A stretch of DNA of 32,661 nucleotides from a virus. Location: IMG/VR virus record IMGVR_UViG_3300025671_000270, positions 1 to 32,661 of that record; one strand, 5' to 3'. The notes under the pieces were generated by a model. That model had not been told where the DNA came from, made no database searches, and saw only the letters and a list, made by a program, of their open reading frames with translations. This document shows positions 30,429 through 32,661 of this stretch, piece by piece. Numbering within the stretch: the first letter of the stretch is position 1; each line of letters begins with the position of its first letter. The translations under genes were made by a program, and so were the position numbers.

Positions 30429-30434
30429 TAACAT

Positions 30435-30911
30435 ATGGCAACTAGAGGACAAATAGCTTATTTAGCAGATCCAAATACAATATTTTCAATCTACAATCAT
30501 TATGATGCTTATCCTCAATCTTTAGGTAAAGCATTAGAAAATCACTATAACACAGATACAGAAGTTGAGAATTTAATAATGGGTGGTAATGATATTGGAT
30601 TTATTGATGATGATGGGATGGTAGATCGTTTTGATAACGGTGGAGCTAAAATAATTAAAGGAGACGAACCTGAAAGTCTATTCAATAATCTTTATGACCA
30701 CTCAGATAGCGCCGCCGCTGATTATGTTTATGTTTGGTTAGAAGATAAATGGATTACTCTTCCAATAAATAAAGGCAGACAATACTTTGTAAGCACTTTA
30801 CTTGATCAAATTAGAAAAGTAGAACCAACTATGGAAGCTGATGATGCTAAAACTGAATTAGATGAAATATTTGTTCATCAAATGAAGTATAAAGCTGGTA
30901 TTATAAAATAA
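30435..30911 (+). CDS. Conserved phage protein of unknown function
   Basis: A 158-residue acidic protein beginning MATRGQIAYLADPNTIFSIYNHYDAYP and containing a Gly/Asp-rich middle (IGFIDDDGMVDRFDNGGAK) and DYVYVWLEDKWITLP. The opening resembles a family of small phage proteins in which a conserved N-terminal RGxI, an S-Y-N-H-Y-D segment and a G-L/x-L follow each other. The function of that family is not known to me. It stands alone after an AATATTTA box. Confidence 0.68.
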   Translation: MATRGQIAYLADPNTIFSIYNHYDAYPQSLGKALENHYNTDTEVENLIMGGNDIGFIDDDGMVDRFDNGGAKIIKGDEPESLFNNLYDHSDSAAADYVYVWLEDKWITLPINKGRQYFVSTLLDQIRKVEPTMEADDAKTELDEIFVHQMKYKAGIIK

Positions 30912-30921
30912 ATAAATAAAA

Positions 30922-31146
30922 ATGGATAATTTTGATTTAAAAAAATACTTAGTAGAAAATAAACTAAACGAAGGTAGATACACCGATGAAGGGTATGTAC
31001 AAATGATGGGTCCTGAATTTGCTGACGCTGTAAAAATGATTGAAAAGGCTTGGTTTGAATGGAAAAGTGCTCCTATGACTAATCCTAAAATGAAAATACC
31101 TGCTAAACAAGACCTATTGAATTACTTTGATATGATCTTAGATTAA
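30922..31146 (+). CDS. Small phage protein with FDLKKYLVENKLNEG head
   Basis: A 74-residue protein whose N-terminus (FDLKKYLVENKLNEG) is a short helix-linker module seen at the start of several proteins in aquatic phages. The remainder (MGPEFADAVKMIEKAWFEWKS, DLLNYFDMIL) is helical. It precedes a double hairpin that probably ends this unit. The role is unknown. Confidence 0.65.
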   Translation: MDNFDLKKYLVENKLNEGRYTDEGYVQMMGPEFADAVKMIEKAWFEWKSAPMTNPKMKIPAKQDLLNYFDMILD

Positions 31147-31150
31147 TATT

Positions 31151-31169
31151 ATTTAGAATTATTCTAAAT
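31151..31169 (+). repeat. Perfect 8-bp inverted repeat after the small gene
   Basis: ATTTAGAA-TTA-TTCTAAAT lies five bases after the stop of the preceding gene and just before the stronger hairpin at 31173. It could be an operator or part of a tandem termination structure. Confidence 0.6.
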
Positions 31170-31172
31170 GAA

Positions 31173-31201
31173 AAAGGGATTTGGCTTTGCCGGATCCCTT
31201 T
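31173..31201 (+). terminator. Strong terminator-like hairpin overlapping a promoter
   Basis: AAAGGGAT pairs with ATCCCTTT, and the inner TTGGC can pair with GCCGG through two U-G pairs, giving about 13 continuous pairs closed by TTT. Only a short T stretch follows. The 5' arm contains the -33 box of the next promoter (TTTGG 31180). It probably ends the upstream unit while the same bases start the next. Confidence 0.7.
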
Positions 31202-31211
31202 CATATATTTA
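31180..31211 (+). promoter_or_regulatory. Promoter TTTGGCTTT-N-TATATTTA
   Basis: TTTG at 31180-31183 and TATATTTA at 31204-31211 are 20 bp apart. The ATG at 31219 follows only seven bases later, so the message may be leaderless or nearly so. The promoter overlaps the terminator hairpin at 31173-31201. Confidence 0.65.
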
Positions 31212-31218
31212 TACCATA

Positions 31219-31359
31219 ATGAAAGAGGATAATTTTAATGGTTTGAGTAAAGGACAAGTGAAACAAATTATTAGGCGTAATATGATTACTAAAATTAAGC
31301 CTAGTAAAAAAGTTTACTCAAGAAAGTCTTTTAAAAGAGGTTTGGCCTCTCAAGATTGA
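31219..31359 (+). CDS. Small basic hypothetical protein
   Basis: A 46-residue, Lys/Arg-rich protein (MKEDNFNGLSKGQVKQIIRRN...). The open frame extends upstream to an ATG at 31168, but that stretch is the terminator and promoter, so ATG 31219 is the better start. A helix KGQVKQIIRRNMI and a basic tail suggest nucleic-acid binding. Its last codons carry the -33 box of the next promoter. Confidence 0.58.
   Translation: MKEDNFNGLSKGQVKQIIRRNMITKIKPSKKVYSRKSFKRGLASQD
31336..31350 (+). terminator. Small hairpin AGAGG-TTTGG-CCTCT
   Basis: A 5-bp GC-rich stem (31336-31340 with 31346-31350) has the promoter box TTTGG as its loop. This is the third junction where a hairpin and a TTTGGCC box coincide. 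No T run follows, so termination is uncertain. Confidence 0.4.
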
Positions 31360-31372
31360 TTCATTATATTTA
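31341..31372 (+). promoter_or_regulatory. Promoter TTTGGCCTC-N-TATATTTA
   Basis: TTTG at 31341-31344 and TATATTTA at 31365-31372 are 20 bp apart. The AAAGGTTATG start context follows, 16 bp from box to ATG 31389. It matches the promoter at 29467 in both boxes, spacing and leader (TATAATAAAGGTT). Confidence 0.7.
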
Positions 31373-31388
31373 TATTATAATAAAGGTT

Positions 31389-31553
31389 ATGAGATATATT
31401 TTGAAAGTTAATTGCGGTAATGGCCAGATTGAGAATATATGGTCTGGTAATGAAATGAGCGAGGCCATCCGATTGGAGGCTATTGCCATCAAGCATTGGG
31501 GTAAAGACAATGTTTGGATATGTGATTGTGTAATGGAAATGTTAGTAGGTTAA
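31389..31553 (+). CDS. Small hypothetical protein
   Basis: A 54-residue protein (MRYILKVNCGNGQIENI...) with three cysteines and an alpha/beta look. The frame stays open to an ATG at 31356, but that lies within the promoter and preceding gene. ATG 31389 follows the promoter and the AAAGGTT leader, so it is preferred. AIKHWGKDNVWICDC resembles no known domain. Confidence 0.6.
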   Translation: MRYILKVNCGNGQIENIWSGNEMSEAIRLEAIAIKHWGKDNVWICDCVMEMLVG

Positions 31554-31566
31554 TTAAATAAAGGTT

Positions 31567-31884
31567 ATGATAGAAAATAAAGAAATATTTCAAGAGTTGT
31601 TCAATGTGTTAGAGTCAAATAATATTGATATTGAACGTGAAACTAATTATGAAAATAGTGTTTGGTCATTGTTAAATTCACCTGATGTTAGAGAAGGTTG
31701 GTACAATGGTGTAGAAGGGTTTTATTTCAATAAATCCGATTATGGTTTCTTTGATCAAGAACAAGTTAAAGCATTATTCCCAATCCAAATCCAAGACAAA
31801 ACAATTGAATTGGTTGATGTTTCTGATATGGAAGTAGATGATGACCGTATGTGGAAATCAAGTATTAGTTTTATTATTAAATAA
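31567..31884 (+). CDS. Hypothetical phage protein
   Basis: A 105-residue acidic protein (IFQELFNVLESNNIDIERE..., GWYNGVEGFYFNKSDYGF) starting in the AAAGGTTATG context. It is rich in aromatic residues and Asp/Glu, which is typical of small host-takeover or DNA-mimic proteins, but that idea rests on composition only. No motif is recognised. Confidence 0.62.
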   Translation: MIENKEIFQELFNVLESNNIDIERETNYENSVWSLLNSPDVREGWYNGVEGFYFNKSDYGFFDQEQVKALFPIQIQDKTIELVDVSDMEVDDDRMWKSSISFIIK

Positions 31885-31887
31885 GTT

Positions 31888-32112
31888 ATGAAAAAAACAA
31901 ATGTTATAACACCTATGTGGCTACAATGCCAAGATGTTCTTAAGTCAGGAGATTTAGAAACGGCAGATGAGAAATTGATGAAATTGATTTTTAAACTAGC
32001 AGATTATACTATCAATGGTTATAAAGATGCTGATAAAATTGAAGGTGTAAAACTTGAAACATGGAAAGAACGAGCATGGTATGCTCTTGAGAATGCTGGT
32101 TTAATGGATTAA
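31888..32112 (+). CDS. Small hypothetical protein
   Basis: A 74-residue helical protein (WLQCQDVLKSGDLETADEKL, AWYALENAGLMD) in the AAGTTATG context, three bases after the previous stop. The helix pair could be a small TPR-like unit. Function is unknown. Confidence 0.6.
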   Translation: MKKTNVITPMWLQCQDVLKSGDLETADEKLMKLIFKLADYTINGYKDADKIEGVKLETWKERAWYALENAGLMD

Positions 32113-32113
32113 T

Positions 32114-32434
32114 ATGGCAGAGAAAAGAGGTCAAACAGAACAACTAAAGTATGATTTTAATACTGCTCGTGCTTCATATATTAGAATGAAAGCAATGGGT
32201 AAGTGGTCTAGAGTAAGTTGTAGAGAGTTTAGGTCATATTGTGGTGAGCGAAGTCTTTATTTAAAAGATGAGGAAACAGGAGAGTATGATTATGTACCTT
32301 ATGAAGGTCCTATTTACTATTATAACTCAAATAAAATATGTAAGGAACCAATTGAGGAACAAATTCAATATCTTCAAGACTCCCCTCGCCAAGTATTCGC
32401 AAGACCTCATGAAAAATACTTACTTAACACCTAA
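32114..32434 (+). CDS. Hypothetical phage protein
   Basis: A 106-residue basic protein with an N-terminal helix (LKYDFNTARASYIRMKAMG), two cysteines around SCREFRSYCGER, and a Tyr-rich segment (YDYVPYEGPIYYYNSN). It starts one base after the previous stop. No domain is recognised. Confidence 0.62.
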   Translation: MAEKRGQTEQLKYDFNTARASYIRMKAMGKWSRVSCREFRSYCGERSLYLKDEETGEYDYVPYEGPIYYYNSNKICKEPIEEQIQYLQDSPRQVFARPHEKYLLNT

Positions 32435-32451
32435 TGGGAATATTTATTTAT

Positions 32452-32637
32452 ATGACTAATGAGGAGTTAATTGAAGAATTATATTACAAAGCTCATACAA
32501 AGGGTTTCTTTAATGAGTTACATGAAAAAGTAAATGAATTAAAAACAAAAAATACATTTAAGTGTAGACATGAAATGGTCAAAACAGCTTATGATGAAAT
32601 AAAAAAACTAAAGCTTGCTCGACCAACCCACACCTAA
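32452..32637 (+). CDS. Small hypothetical protein
   Basis: A 61-residue helical, Lys/Glu-rich protein (MTNEELIEELYYKAHTKG...). The frame is open from an ATG at 32434, but a TATTTATTTATATG element directly precedes ATG 32452, so the shorter start is preferred. After its stop, the last bases of the window hold only a 10-bp palindrome, CGTATATACG (32643-32652). Confidence 0.55.
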   Translation: MTNEELIEELYYKAHTKGFFNELHEKVNELKTKNTFKCRHEMVKTAYDEIKKLKLARPTHT

Positions 32638-32661
32638 CCCTACGTATATACGAATTAAATT

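Noticed and set aside
31168-31218. Longer N-terminus for the small basic protein at 31219
   Set aside because: The stretch is a terminator hairpin and promoter with the -7 box directly before ATG 31219.
32643-32652. Palindrome CGTATATACG near the window end
   Set aside because: Ten bases of alternating AT-rich palindrome are easily found by chance, and the context is cut off by the edge.
1-32661. tRNA or rRNA genes
   Set aside because: No cloverleaf-sized non-coding gap exists; the few gaps hold hairpins, promoters or repeats.

Overview
The window reads as an internal segment of a lytic, T4-like tailed phage (Caudoviricetes, myovirus-type replisome). It is AT-rich, every convincing gene lies on the + strand, and genes are packed with ATGA/TAATG overlaps. 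Four replication proteins of the T4 set are recognisable: family B DNA polymerase (gp43), sliding clamp (gp45), and clamp loader large and small subunits (gp44, gp62). I infer a Bacteroidota host from promoter-like pairs of the form TTTG-N20-TATATTTA (close to the TTTG / TAnnTTTG type), from the near absence of Shine-Dalgarno sequences, and from the type of lysin and LamG-like protein. The host is not proven.

Layout. (1) 1-5961: a partial gene, a dCTP-deaminase/dUTPase-fold protein, a small zinc protein, a regulatory gap with three GTTCCCCA repeats exactly 32 bp apart, a secreted protein closed by a terminator, DNA polymerase, a LamG-like structural protein closed by a matching terminator, and the sliding clamp. 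(2) 5962-8910: a chaperone block (Hsp20, two small genes, GroES, GroEL), with hsp20 flanked by an inverted repeat. (3) 8917-12568: clamp loader subunits, small conserved phage genes and a RecB/Cas4-type nuclease with four cysteines placed for an Fe-S cluster. (4) 12579-26341: a small ribbon-helix-helix protein and then about 13.5 kb of carbohydrate genes: two GT4, two GT2, a GT10-like transferase, a WavE-like protein, a GDPD-like protein, a sugar 3-dehydratase of the DegT/RfbH fold, a thiamine-diphosphate enzyme, ketopantoate hydroxymethyltransferase (PanB), a sugar-nucleotide reductase/epimerase and a HAD-nucleotidyltransferase fusion. (5) 26338-32637: about 20 mostly small genes, several with their own promoter, including a membrane-anchored glucosaminidase, a SWIM zinc protein and a degenerate HNH protein.

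How the parts may work together. The replisome and chaperone genes are interleaved, so folding capacity is probably made together with replication proteins. The carbohydrate block looks like a route to an unusual nucleotide sugar plus the transferases that build a glycan from it. The DegT-fold enzyme has His at the usual Lys position, the mark of C3-dehydratases such as ColD and the CDP-ascarylose/yersiniose E1 enzymes. It is followed by an acetolactate-synthase-like enzyme, as in the yersiniose pathway where YerE adds a two-carbon branch, and by a reductase. An intact, compositionally distinct PanB sits between them and has no obvious role in known branched-sugar pathways. This is the most promising candidate for an undescribed system here.
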